Shown: positions 18,278 through 26,634 of the stretch, piece after piece
Numbering within the stretch: the first letter of the stretch is position 1
Layout: every line of letters starts with the position of its first letter
Assembly: GCA_015228975.1 (NCBI GenBank)
Contig: JADGCN010000008.1
Span: 1-59,613, forward strand
Source of the DNA: Magnetococcales bacterium
GTDB lineage: Bacteria; Pseudomonadota; Magnetococcia; Magnetococcales; UBA8363
DNA length: 59,613 bases
Direction: 5' to 3'
Notes under the pieces: model-generated
Database searches by the model: none
Seen by the model: only the letters and a program-made list of their open reading frames with translations
What the model was told of the DNA's origin: nothing
Made by a program: the position numbers and the translations under genes

Positions 18278-18993
18278 TGCGAGTGGACATCGGCTGAGAA
18301 CAGGTACCCGCCTCCCCAAACCGTTTTGATGATCCGGGGATCTTTGGGGTTGGCTTCAATTTTGCGGCGCAAGCGCATGATTTGCGTATCAATACTGCGG
18401 TCGAATTTTTCGACGCGGGAACCATGGATCAGGTCCAGGAGTCGCTCTCGACTGAGTACCTTGCCGGGGTGACTGAGGAAGGCCAGAAGCAAATCAAACT
18501 CTCCGGAACTCAAAGGTTCCACCAATCCTTCGCTGTTGACCAGTTCTCGTCGATCCTGGTGTAATATCCAGTTGGCAAAGTGCATCCGCGAACCCATGGT
18601 GGGGGTTGCGAGTTGGTCATGATTGTGGCAACGCCGCAGAACTGCCTTGATGCGGGCCAGTAATTCGCGGGGATCGAACGGTTTGCTGATGTAATCATCG
18701 GCCCCCATCTCCAAACCGACGACCCGGTCGCTGTGTTCGCCCAAGGCGGTCAACATGATGACCGGAATGCTGGTGTGTTCCCGCAGTTTACGGCAAACGG
18801 ACAAGCCGTCTTCGCCAGGCAGCATGACATCCAGTATGACAAGGTCGATTGACTTCTTTTCCAGTATTGCTCGCATGGCGCGGGCATCAGCCACTCCTGT
18901 GGCGATCATACCGTGTTCATTCAGATATCGGACAACCAGTTCCTTGATTTCCCGGTTATCCTCCACCACCAGAATGCTCGGTTGTTTGTCCAC
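18274..18993 (-). CDS. OmpR-family response regulator
   Basis: About 239 aa, GTG start. Receiver domain with ILVVEDN, phosphoacceptor in VILDVMLPGEDG and the YISKPFDP lysine loop, then a winged-helix DNA-binding domain ending RRKIEANPKDPRIIKTVWGGGYLF. First gene of a two-gene unit with the kinase at 16880-18277. A palindromic array at 19010-19049, just upstream of its start and between it and the efflux operon, is the likely binding site, implying control of both directions. Confidence 0.93.
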   Translation of the reverse strand: MDKQPSILVVEDNREIKELVVRYLNEHGMIATGVADARAMRAILEKKSIDLVILDVMLPGEDGLSVCRKLREHTSIPVIMLTALGEHSDRVVGLEMGADDYISKPFDPRELLARIKAVLRRCHNHDQLATPTMGSRMHFANWILHQDRRELVNSEGLVEPLSSGEFDLLLAFLSHPGKVLSRERLLDLIHGSRVEKFDRSIDTQIMRLRRKIEANPKDPRIIKTVWGGGYLFSADVHSQ

Positions 18994-19009
18994 GGTGCTT
19001 GTTCCAGAT

Positions 19010-19049
19010 TGTCATACTTTTGTGACAATTGTGTCATTCATTCGTGACA
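19010..19049. promoter_or_regulatory. Probable operator for the OmpR-type regulator: two tandem inverted repeats
   Basis: The pattern is TGTCA, 8 bases, TGACA, then ATTG, then TGTCA, 8 bases, TGACA. Each half is an inverted repeat of 18 bases, the two repeats are 22 bases apart (two helical turns), and the middle TGACA-ATTG-TGTCA is itself a palindrome. It sits between the divergent regulator (18993) and adaptor (19106) genes. Regular spacing of this kind fits cooperative binding of response-regulator dimers. Binding is inferred. Confidence 0.6.
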
Positions 19050-19105
19050 GGGGCGTGGTAACGTCCACCTGGGAAACTGACATTGAACAGGGATTGTTAC
19101 CAACA

Positions 19106-20656
19106 ATGGAAAACAAAGCAATGCCAATTGTCACCCTGTTCCTGGTGATGCTGGGTTTGGTCGTATTTCCGACTGGCTTGACCTGGGGACATGGTGGTGA
19201 GGATCATGGTGCCGGGGATCATGGTGCTGCCAAGGTTATACAGCAGCCAAGTGTTTCCTCTGGCCTGGGGTATGGGGCCCAGGGGGATCGATTTGAAGGG
19301 GTGGTTGTTCCCACGGAAGGCCCATTGACGTGGCTCTATCTGTCTGACGTGGCCAGCAACGCCGCTGTGGCCCAGGCGACGGTCGAAGTGGAGGCGACTG
19401 GCAATCCGGGCTGGACGGACACATGGAAACCAACGCCTGTGGCGGGGGTGTATCGTTTGGAACGCTTGTTGTCTTCGCAGGAGGCGGTTACGTTAACCAT
19501 TACCGTGACCCATGCCGATGGTTCCGACTTGCTCCTGATCGCCGTGCCGTCTCACAACCATCCACCAGCCACCTCCCCGGAATCCCCAGAGTCGAAGTAT
19601 CAGCACTTGTTCACTCCGGTGGGTGTGGTTTTCGTGGTCGTTTTTTGCATGGTCATGTTGTTAAGACGGAAAAAGGCGGCTGCGATGCTGGTCGGGTTGC
19701 TGCTCATGGCGACGGCGGGTCATCTCCATGCCCATGGCGGTGAGGATCACAAAGCGCCATCGCAGCAACCATCGATGATTGTGCCCGGGTCGGGCCGTGA
19801 GGTTGCCTTACCCAAGTCGAGTCAATTTTTGTTGGATGTACGGACTGCGGCGGCAGCGAGCCGTGAAGTGATCCAGACCATTCGCCTGGTGGGACGGGTG
19901 ATAGCCGATCCCGCTTTTCATGTGCGCGTCCATCCGCAATTACCTTCCCGCATTGGTTACGATCCGTTGTTTCCGCCGCCCCGATCGGGACAATGGATCA
20001 AACGGGGGCAACCATTGGCGGTTCTGGATCCGTTGTTGTCACTCGGGGAGAAGGCGGGGCAGCGTCAATCCTTGTTGAAAGGGGAGCAGATGGAATTCTC
20101 GGTTGGCCGGGAAATGGTTCTGGCCCCCATCGACGGGCAAATGACCGATGTCCACATTGTTCCGGGAGACGTGGTGACGCAAAACGATGTGTTGGCGGAA
20201 ATCATTGATCCCGCGCACCTGTGGATTGAAGCGGTTTTGTACGATATTTCCGTGGCGGAGCGGATCATCGGGGGAACGGCGGCGACGCGGCAGATCCCGG
20301 GTAAACATTTTCCGCTTGTCTTGATGGGGATCAGTCCCAAGGTGAATCCGGAAAATCTAGGTTTGCACCTGCAATTTGCCTTGGGTGACAACACTGCACC
20401 GGTCAAAGTTGGAATGCCCATGGATGTGTATGCCCATACCGGTGCTGAATTGTTTGGCATTGCGATTCCACGGGTGGCGCTCCTTGATCAAGGGGGGATC
20501 CCCATGGTTTGGGTCAAAACGGCCCCGGAAAGGTTCGTCAGTCGTCCGGTGGCTCTGGGACGAAAAACGGCGGAATGGGTGGAAGTGTTGCAGGGGATTG
20601 GACCCGCTGAAAAAGTTGTGGTCCAGGGTCACAACCAGCTCAATGCCATGCGGTGA
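19106..20656 (+). CDS. RND metal-efflux periplasmic adaptor with extra N-terminal His-rich membrane-anchored domain
   Basis: About 516 aa. Residues 1-28 are a signal or anchor, followed by HGGEDHGAGDHG and a beta-rich periplasmic domain (about 45-160), then a membrane segment (about 170-188) ending RRKK. Immediately after comes a second signal-like stretch starting at M194 (MLVGLLLMATAGHLHA) and another HGGEDH, followed by an ordinary CzcB/CusB-type adaptor with barrel-sandwich and beta-barrel regions. The gene thus looks like two proteins joined: a His-rich anchored domain and the adaptor. An internal start at 19685 could release the adaptor alone. It directly precedes the pump (6-base gap), so it is its first adaptor; a second adaptor lies at 25497. 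Confidence 0.83.
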   Translation: MENKAMPIVTLFLVMLGLVVFPTGLTWGHGGEDHGAGDHGAAKVIQQPSVSSGLGYGAQGDRFEGVVVPTEGPLTWLYLSDVASNAAVAQATVEVEATGNPGWTDTWKPTPVAGVYRLERLLSSQEAVTLTITVTHADGSDLLLIAVPSHNHPPATSPESPESKYQHLFTPVGVVFVVVFCMVMLLRRKKAAAMLVGLLLMATAGHLHAHGGEDHKAPSQQPSMIVPGSGREVALPKSSQFLLDVRTAAAASREVIQTIRLVGRVIADPAFHVRVHPQLPSRIGYDPLFPPPRSGQWIKRGQPLAVLDPLLSLGEKAGQRQSLLKGEQMEFSVGREMVLAPIDGQMTDVHIVPGDVVTQNDVLAEIIDPAHLWIEAVLYDISVAERIIGGTAATRQIPGKHFPLVLMGISPKVNPENLGLHLQFALGDNTAPVKVGMPMDVYAHTGAELFGIAIPRVALLDQGGIPMVWVKTAPERFVSRPVALGRKTAEWVEVLQGIGPAEKVVVQGHNQLNAMR

Positions 20657-20662
20657 CCAGAC

Positions 20663-23600
20663 ATGCCCGGTCTCTTGGACGCGATTATTCGGTTGGCCTT
20701 GCAGCAACGCTTGTTTGTTGTTGCGGCGTCGATCCTGCTGTTGGTTTACGGTGGTTGGGTGGTTGCGGGTTTGCCGGTTGATATTTTTCCTGACCTGAAT
20801 CGTCCAACGGTGACCATCATGACCGAAGCCCCCGGGTTGGCACCCGAGGAGGTGGAATCCCTGGTGACCATGCGTATTGAGTCGGTGTTGAATGGCATGC
20901 CGGGGGTTTCCCGTCTGCGCAGCAATTCCGGTGTCGGATTGTCCATTGTATTTGTTGAGTTTTCATGGGGAACCGATGTGTATCGTAACCGGCAGTTGGT
21001 TGCGGAAAAATTGGCGACCACCGTTGAATTTTTGCCGCGTGACGTTGTGCCGGTCATGGGTCCGGTGAGTTCCCTCATGGGTGAAATCATGCTGATCGGC
21101 CTCAGAAGCGACAAGGGTACAACTTCACCCATGGCATTGCGTTCCATCGCCGATTGGACCTTGCGCCCGCAATTGTTGGGCATGGCCGGGGTGGCCCAGG
21201 TGATTCCCATCGGTGGCGAGGTGAAACAATACCAGGTACTCGTCGATCCGACGCGCATGATCGCCTTGGGGCTCTCATTTGAAGCCTTGGAACAATCTCT
21301 CACCAGTTTTGCCAAAAACAGCACGGGCGGCTTTCTGTCGCAACACGGGAGGGAGTTTCTCATTCGCAATCTGGGTCAGACGACCGATTTGGAAGATTTG
21401 CAACAAACGGTGGTGGCCGTCAACAAAGGCGAATCGATTACGTTGGGTCAAGTGGCTGATGTACGGTTCGGTGCCGGGGTCAAACGGGGCGATGCCAGCA
21501 TCAATGGTCAGGCGGCGGTCATCCTGGCGGTGCAAAAACAGCCCGGGGCCGATACCGTGACCTTGACGAGGCGTCTGGAGGGTGTTTTAGCGACCATCCA
21601 GCGCACGTTGCCCGATGATGTGAAAGTGGATCCGATTCTTTTCAAACAAGCCGATTTTATCGAACGTGCCATTGCCAATGTCGAGGAGGCGTTGCGTGAT
21701 GGGGCTGTATTGGTGGCGGTGATCTTGTTCTTATTCCTCATGAATGTGCGGACAACGTTCATCAGTCTGACGGCCATTCCTTTGTCATTGGTGGTGACAG
21801 CCCTTATTTTTCAATGGTTTGGATTATCCATCAACACCATGACCCTGGGGGGATTGGCGGTGGCCATCGGTGAACTGGTGGATGATGCCGTGGTCGATGT
21901 GGAAAATGTATTTCGGCGGTTGCGGGAAAATGCGCATTCCGCGGCCCCCCGTCCAACCCTGGATGTGGTTTGGCAGGCCTCCAGTGAGGTCAGAAACGCC
22001 ATCGTCTATGCCACCATCATCGTCCTGCTGGTTTTTGTACCCGTTTTCGCTTTGTCGGGCATTGAAGGGCGACTTTTTGCCCCGTTGGGCATCGCCTATA
22101 TCGTTTCCATTCTGACCTCTCTCCTGGTTTCCCTGACCGTGACACCTGTACTTTGTTTTTTGTTGCTGCCGCGCATCACCAGGATGACCCGGGGTGATTC
22201 CTGGCTGGTGCGGCACCTCAAGGCGATGGATCGCCACGTATTGTACTGGTCCTTTGGACACGCCCGGCTGTTGATTGGTGTCACGTTGGTATTGGTGGTT
22301 GCGGCGGCGCTTTCGGTTCCTTGGCTCGGGCGCACGTTCCTGCCCTCCTTCAATGAGGGAACCGTGACGATCAGCGTGATCATGGCTCCGGGCACATCCC
22401 TGGAGGAGTCCAATCGCATTGGCACCATTGCCGAGGGTTTGTTGCATCGAACCCCGGAAGTTATTTCCACGGGACGCCGCACCGGGCGTGCGGAATTGGA
22501 TGAACATGCCGAAGGGGTGCATTTTTCCGAAATAGACGTGGATCTCAGAGCTTCTGGACGCAAGCGCGAGGCGATTCTCGGGGAGATACGGGGCAATCTG
22601 GGTCTGATCCCCGGAGTCAGTATCAATGTCGGGCAACCGATTTCCCATCGGTTGGATCATTTGTTGTCCGGGGTCCGGGCGGAGATTGCTGTTAAAATTT
22701 TTGGTAACGATTTGGATGAGTTGCGTGCCAAAGCCGAAGAAGTCAGACAACACATGGCGACCGTGCCCGGGGTGACCGACCTGCAGGTGGAAAAACAGGT
22801 TCTCATTCCCCAGTTGCAAATTCGCCTCGACCGGCAAGAGGCCCGCAAATACGGGCTTTCCCTGAACCAATTGACCGGGATTCTGCAAACGGCATTGAGC
22901 GGCAAGGTGGTGTCTCAAGTTCTTGAAGGGCAGCAGAGCTATGACGTGGTGTTGCGTTTGGCCGAGGCTTGGCGTGCCGAAACCGGGGATTTTCATCAAA
23001 TCCTTATCGATACCCCGGCGGGCAAGATTCCCCTGGAATTGGTGGCTGAGGTGGTGGAAACCACGGGACCCAACATGATCAACCGGGATGACCGGCTGCG
23101 ACGCATCGTCGTATTGGCCAACACCCAGGGGCGTGATCTCGCTGCGGTGGTCGACGACATCCAGGGGCGCGTGGCCCGGGTGACCTTGCCGACGGGGTAT
23201 CATATTTCGTTTGAAGGGCAGTTTCGCAGCCAGCAGGAGGCGACCCGCACCATGGCCTTGCTCTCCCTTATTTCTTTGTCGGGTATTTTTCTGGTCCTTT
23301 ACAGTCATTTCCGTTCGTCGGTCTTGACGATGATCATCATGGCCAATATCCCCATGGCCCTGGTCGGCAGCGTTTTGGCCCTGTGGTTGACGCAAACCCC
23401 ATTGTCGGTAGCCAGTTTGGTCGGCTTCATCACCCTGACCGGCATCGCGGCCAGGAACGGCATCCTCAAGGTAACCCATTATCTCCACCTGATGCGGGTG
23501 GAAGGTGAGCCGTTTGGACCTGAAATGGTGGTGCGTGGCTCGTTGGAACGCTTGACTCCGGTACTGATGACGGCCCTGGTGGCGGCCCTGGCTCTGATTC

Positions 23601-23764
23601 CATTGATTGTCGATGCCGGGGCGGCGGGCAAGGAGATTTTACACCCGGTGGCGGTGGTGATCTTTGGTGGTTTGCTGTCATCAACCTTGCTGGATACTGT
23701 GGTGACTCCTGTGGTGTTTTTACAAATGGGTAATCGGTTTAAAGTTATGGAGCAAAGGCGATAA
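20663..23764 (+). CDS. CzcA/CusA-type heavy-metal RND efflux pump
   Basis: About 1033 aa, full length for an HME-RND pump. Two repeats of membrane segments (TM1 near residues 13-32; TM2-6 about 340-500; TM7 about 535; TM8-12 about 860-1020) with two large periplasmic loops. The TM4 proton-relay motif is GELVDDAVVDVEN with D407, D408, D412 and E414, the layout used to recognise metal rather than drug pumps. It exports a metal cation across the cell envelope together with the adaptors and the TolC-like protein encoded downstream. Motifs do not settle Zn/Co/Cd versus Cu/Ag. Confidence 0.93.
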   Translation: MPGLLDAIIRLALQQRLFVVAASILLLVYGGWVVAGLPVDIFPDLNRPTVTIMTEAPGLAPEEVESLVTMRIESVLNGMPGVSRLRSNSGVGLSIVFVEFSWGTDVYRNRQLVAEKLATTVEFLPRDVVPVMGPVSSLMGEIMLIGLRSDKGTTSPMALRSIADWTLRPQLLGMAGVAQVIPIGGEVKQYQVLVDPTRMIALGLSFEALEQSLTSFAKNSTGGFLSQHGREFLIRNLGQTTDLEDLQQTVVAVNKGESITLGQVADVRFGAGVKRGDASINGQAAVILAVQKQPGADTVTLTRRLEGVLATIQRTLPDDVKVDPILFKQADFIERAIANVEEALRDGAVLVAVILFLFLMNVRTTFISLTAIPLSLVVTALIFQWFGLSINTMTLGGLAVAIGELVDDAVVDVENVFRRLRENAHSAAPRPTLDVVWQASSEVRNAIVYATIIVLLVFVPVFALSGIEGRLFAPLGIAYIVSILTSLLVSLTVTPVLCFLLLPRITRMTRGDSWLVRHLKAMDRHVLYWSFGHARLLIGVTLVLVVAAALSVPWLGRTFLPSFNEGTVTISVIMAPGTSLEESNRIGTIAEGLLHRTPEVISTGRRTGRAELDEHAEGVHFSEIDVDLRASGRKREAILGEIRGNLGLIPGVSINVGQPISHRLDHLLSGVRAEIAVKIFGNDLDELRAKAEEVRQHMATVPGVTDLQVEKQVLIPQLQIRLDRQEARKYGLSLNQLTGILQTALSGKVVSQVLEGQQSYDVVLRLAEAWRAETGDFHQILIDTPAGKIPLELVAEVVETTGPNMINRDDRLRRIVVLANTQGRDLAAVVDDIQGRVARVTLPTGYHISFEGQFRSQQEATRTMALLSLISLSGIFLVLYSHFRSSVLTMIIMANIPMALVGSVLALWLTQTPLSVASLVGFITLTGIAARNGILKVTHYLHLMRVEGEPFGPEMVVRGSLERLTPVLMTALVAALALIPLIVDAGAAGKEILHPVAVVIFGGLLSSTLLDTVVTPVVFLQMGNRFKVMEQRR

Positions 23765-23801
23765 GTCTGGGTAAAATATTAATTAACAGGAGAAACAGGC
23801 G

Positions 23802-24182
23802 ATGCTTCACACTGGAAAAATAATCTTAGCGCTGGTGGGGTTTCTTTCCTCCTGGTCCGCCTGGGCACATGGTTCGTTAGTGCCCCAACATGGAGGACGT
23901 GTGGTGGAAACCGAGGGCGTTCGACTGGAATTGGTGGCCAAAGACACCAAGGTCGATCTTTATGTGACTGACCACGATGATAAGCCGATAACGGTCACAA
24001 GGGCTTCGGCCAAAGTTGTCATTTTGGCGGGGGGGAAGAAACTGGAGGCTGCCTTACAGGGGGCGGATGGAAACCTGCTTTCCGGTACGACCCAGACGCC
24101 GGTTGGTGATGACTTTTCGGCGGTGATCACTGTTTCAGGTTTGGCAAAACCGATTTCCGCCCGTTTGCCAGCGCAACATTGA
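23802..24182 (+). CDS. Small periplasmic protein of the metal-efflux operon
   Basis: About 126 aa. Signal peptide ending SWSAWA, then HGSLVPQHGGRVVE and a short beta-rich domain with DLYVTDHDDKPI. Similar small secreted proteins occur between pump and outer-membrane genes of Czc-like operons and may bind the metal before efflux; the two N-terminal histidines support this weakly. Ribosome site AGGAGA. No named family is recognised with certainty. Confidence 0.75.
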   Translation: MLHTGKIILALVGFLSSWSAWAHGSLVPQHGGRVVETEGVRLELVAKDTKVDLYVTDHDDKPITVTRASAKVVILAGGKKLEAALQGADGNLLSGTTQTPVGDDFSAVITVSGLAKPISARLPAQH

Positions 24183-24201
24183 ACCGGATTGGGAGTGCGC
24201 C

Positions 24202-25500
24202 ATGCTGTGTCCTGAGAGATCAGGTTGTCACGTATTCGGGATCGTCTTGTTTTTGGTGACGGGACTCGGGTTGTCCGGTGTTGCGGAAGCCGCGGAGTCG
24301 CATGCGCATGGGCAGGTGGTGGGCGCTTCGGTGGCCGATCTCCTCACGCTGGCCAAAGAAATGAACCCGGAGTTGTTGGCCTCGCGCTTGGACGCCGATG
24401 CGGCCGCTGCCCGGGTGGCAGGGGCGGGGGTGTTGCCAAATCCCAAATTGCAGATGACCCTGGAGGATGTGAGCAAAAACCGTGATGGTTTGCCCGGACG
24501 GGTGGCGACGGAAAAATTTCTCATGCAACAAGAGTTGCCCTGGTGGGGAAAACGGGATTCACAACGGACCATTGCCGAGGCGGAAAATCGCGAGGCGTTG
24601 GGCAAGCTGGCGGATGTCGAGGCGGACATCGCCCTGCGTATCAAAACGGCCTATGCCGACTACCATCGGGTCCACCTCACCATGGATCAGACGGAGGAAT
24701 GGATCCAGATCATGCGCACTCTGGTTCGCATGGCGCAATTTCGTTACGCGCAAAACAGGGCTATGCAATCGGAAGTGACAACGGCGGAAGCGGAACGGGG
24801 GGCGCTGGAAGTGGACAAGGTGCGCCTGGGCAAAGAGCGCAGTCGCATTCGCGCACGCTTGAATGCCTTGGTCAATCGTGCGCCGGATGCGCCAATCGTG
24901 GAACATCCTGAATTGCGTCCGCTGCCAGCCGCGGAAATTTTGGATTATGCCAAATTGTTGGAACGTGCGTTGAGGGACAATCCCGTGCAGAGCATGGTTG
25001 CGGCACGGGCCGATGCTGTCGATGAGAATCAACGGCTGGTTGAGAAAGGGTGGTATCCCGATATCACCCTCGGGATGGGGTTGGTGCAACGCCGCAATCC
25101 CGAGGAAAAGGATAGCTTTGAAGCCCAGGTGGAATTGACACTACCCGTGCCATGGGACGGGTACCGGGCGCGGCAATGGGAGGCCGTCGCCCGAAACGGG
25201 GCGGTGCAGGCACAATTGCAAGCGGAACACGTGCGTATCGCATCGACACTCAAAGAAAATCTGTTAAGCCTGGAAGAGGCTCGGGAAGTGGCGCAAGTGA
25301 CCGAGAATACGTTGTTGCCGCAGGCGCGCATGGCGTTGCAATCCGCCTTGAAAAGTTACCAAACCGGATCCACGGAGTCGGTTGCGGTATTGGATGCAGC
25401 TCAAAGATTGAAAAAATTTCAAATCGATTGGCTCAAGGCTCAATTTGAGGCCCAAATCCGTCTGGCAGAAGTGGAACGGTTGATCGGGGGTGATTTATGA
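24202..25500 (+). CDS. TolC-family outer-membrane efflux protein (CzcC-like)
   Basis: About 432 aa. N-terminal signal sequence, then the long alpha-helical repeats of outer-membrane factors (LADVEADIALRIKTAYADYHRV in the first hairpin and a matching second half, about 270-430). HAHGQV after the signal is a small His-rich start. It is the outer-membrane channel of the efflux complex. Its stop overlaps the start of the second adaptor (ATGA at 25497). Confidence 0.9.
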   Translation: MLCPERSGCHVFGIVLFLVTGLGLSGVAEAAESHAHGQVVGASVADLLTLAKEMNPELLASRLDADAAAARVAGAGVLPNPKLQMTLEDVSKNRDGLPGRVATEKFLMQQELPWWGKRDSQRTIAEAENREALGKLADVEADIALRIKTAYADYHRVHLTMDQTEEWIQIMRTLVRMAQFRYAQNRAMQSEVTTAEAERGALEVDKVRLGKERSRIRARLNALVNRAPDAPIVEHPELRPLPAAEILDYAKLLERALRDNPVQSMVAARADAVDENQRLVEKGWYPDITLGMGLVQRRNPEEKDSFEAQVELTLPVPWDGYRARQWEAVARNGAVQAQLQAEHVRIASTLKENLLSLEEAREVAQVTENTLLPQARMALQSALKSYQTGSTESVAVLDAAQRLKKFQIDWLKAQFEAQIRLAEVERLIGGDL

Positions 25501-26597
25501 AGTGCGCCAAGCTTGTTTCCATGATGGCATGCGTGCTGGCCATGATGGTGGTCGATACGGCGACGGCTGAAGTGGCTGATAAAGGGGATGGGTTGATTCG
25601 TATCGATGTGGACAAGATTCAACAATGGGGGGTCAAGAGCGAAGGGGTCGTTCGGCGATCCTTGGCCCGTTCCATCCGAGCTGTGGGCACTGTCCAGGTG
25701 GATGAGCGCAGGCTCCAGATCATCAATCTGAAGTATGAAGCCTGGATTGAAAAGCTCCATGCCAACACCACCGGGCAGGTGGTGCAGAAAGGGCAATCGT
25801 TGATGGAGGTCTATAGCCCGGCGTTGATCTTGACGCAAAGTGAATATTTGGCCGCGGCCAGGTCGGAGCAGTCGCTTCACGGGGCCGATGCCGAGACCCG
25901 GGCTACGGCCCATGAGCTGACTGAAAGTGCGTTGATGCGTTTGCGCAACTGGGATATTTCCGAAAATCAGATCAAACGCTTGCGTAACACGGGTCAATTT
26001 GGGCGGACCATGAGTGTCATTTCCCCGGTGAGCGGGATCATTTTGGAAAAAGCTGCTATTCAGGGGATGCGCGTCCTGCCGGGTGAGATGCTGTATCGTG
26101 TTGCCGATTTGACAACTGTTTGGGTGGTGGCGGATGTGTACGAACAGGATGTGGGTTTGATACGTGAAGGAGTGCCCGCCGAGGTTGTTTTAAAGGCGAT
26201 TCCCAACAAGACATTCCACGGCAAAGTGACCTTGATTTATCCCACGCTGTCCGCTGAGACCCGCACGGTTCAGGTGCGTATTGAACTGGCCAATCCTGAT
26301 GGTTTGTTGCGGCCCGCTCTGTATGCCGTTGTGCATCTTTCGGCGCCAACTACCGGTGCCATGGTTCTTGCCATTCCCGACTCGGCACTCCTGGATCACG
26401 GTACCCGCCAGATTGTCCTGGTGGAACACGGTGCCGGGGTATTGGAACCACGTTCGGTAGTGGCAGGAAACAAGGGTGATGGATTTATCGAGGTATTGGA
26501 AGGAGTGAAAGAGGGAGAAAAGGTTGTGGTGCAGGTGCGATCTTTGTTTGCAGCGGATGCCAATCTACGCTCCCTCCTGGGCCGTTCCATCCAGTGA
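25497..26597 (+). CDS. Second RND efflux periplasmic adaptor (CusB-like)
   Basis: About 366 aa with a signal peptide (ending near TATA). Beta-barrel and lipoyl-like segments are recognisable: WIEKLHANTTGQVVQKGQ, a helical hairpin with SEYLAAARSEQ, SPVSGIILEK, then VWVVADVYEQDVGLIREG, all of the CusB/HlyD family. Compared with the adaptor at 19106 it lacks the extra anchored domain. Two adaptors per pump may assemble as mixed hexamers or serve two pumps; this is inference. Confidence 0.9.
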   Translation: MKCAKLVSMMACVLAMMVVDTATAEVADKGDGLIRIDVDKIQQWGVKSEGVVRRSLARSIRAVGTVQVDERRLQIINLKYEAWIEKLHANTTGQVVQKGQSLMEVYSPALILTQSEYLAAARSEQSLHGADAETRATAHELTESALMRLRNWDISENQIKRLRNTGQFGRTMSVISPVSGIILEKAAIQGMRVLPGEMLYRVADLTTVWVVADVYEQDVGLIREGVPAEVVLKAIPNKTFHGKVTLIYPTLSAETRTVQVRIELANPDGLLRPALYAVVHLSAPTTGAMVLAIPDSALLDHGTRQIVLVEHGAGVLEPRSVVAGNKGDGFIEVLEGVKEGEKVVVQVRSLFAADANLRSLLGRSIQ

Positions 26598-26634
26598 GCG
26601 TGGCACTATCAAACAGGCCGTCTGGAGAAAATAA

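Noticed and set aside
21824-23488. Long minus-strand frame of about 554 codons within the RND pump gene
   Set aside because: It is the antisense shadow of the pump coding sequence; the composition is typical of an opposite-strand reading of a GC-biased gene and shows no domain.
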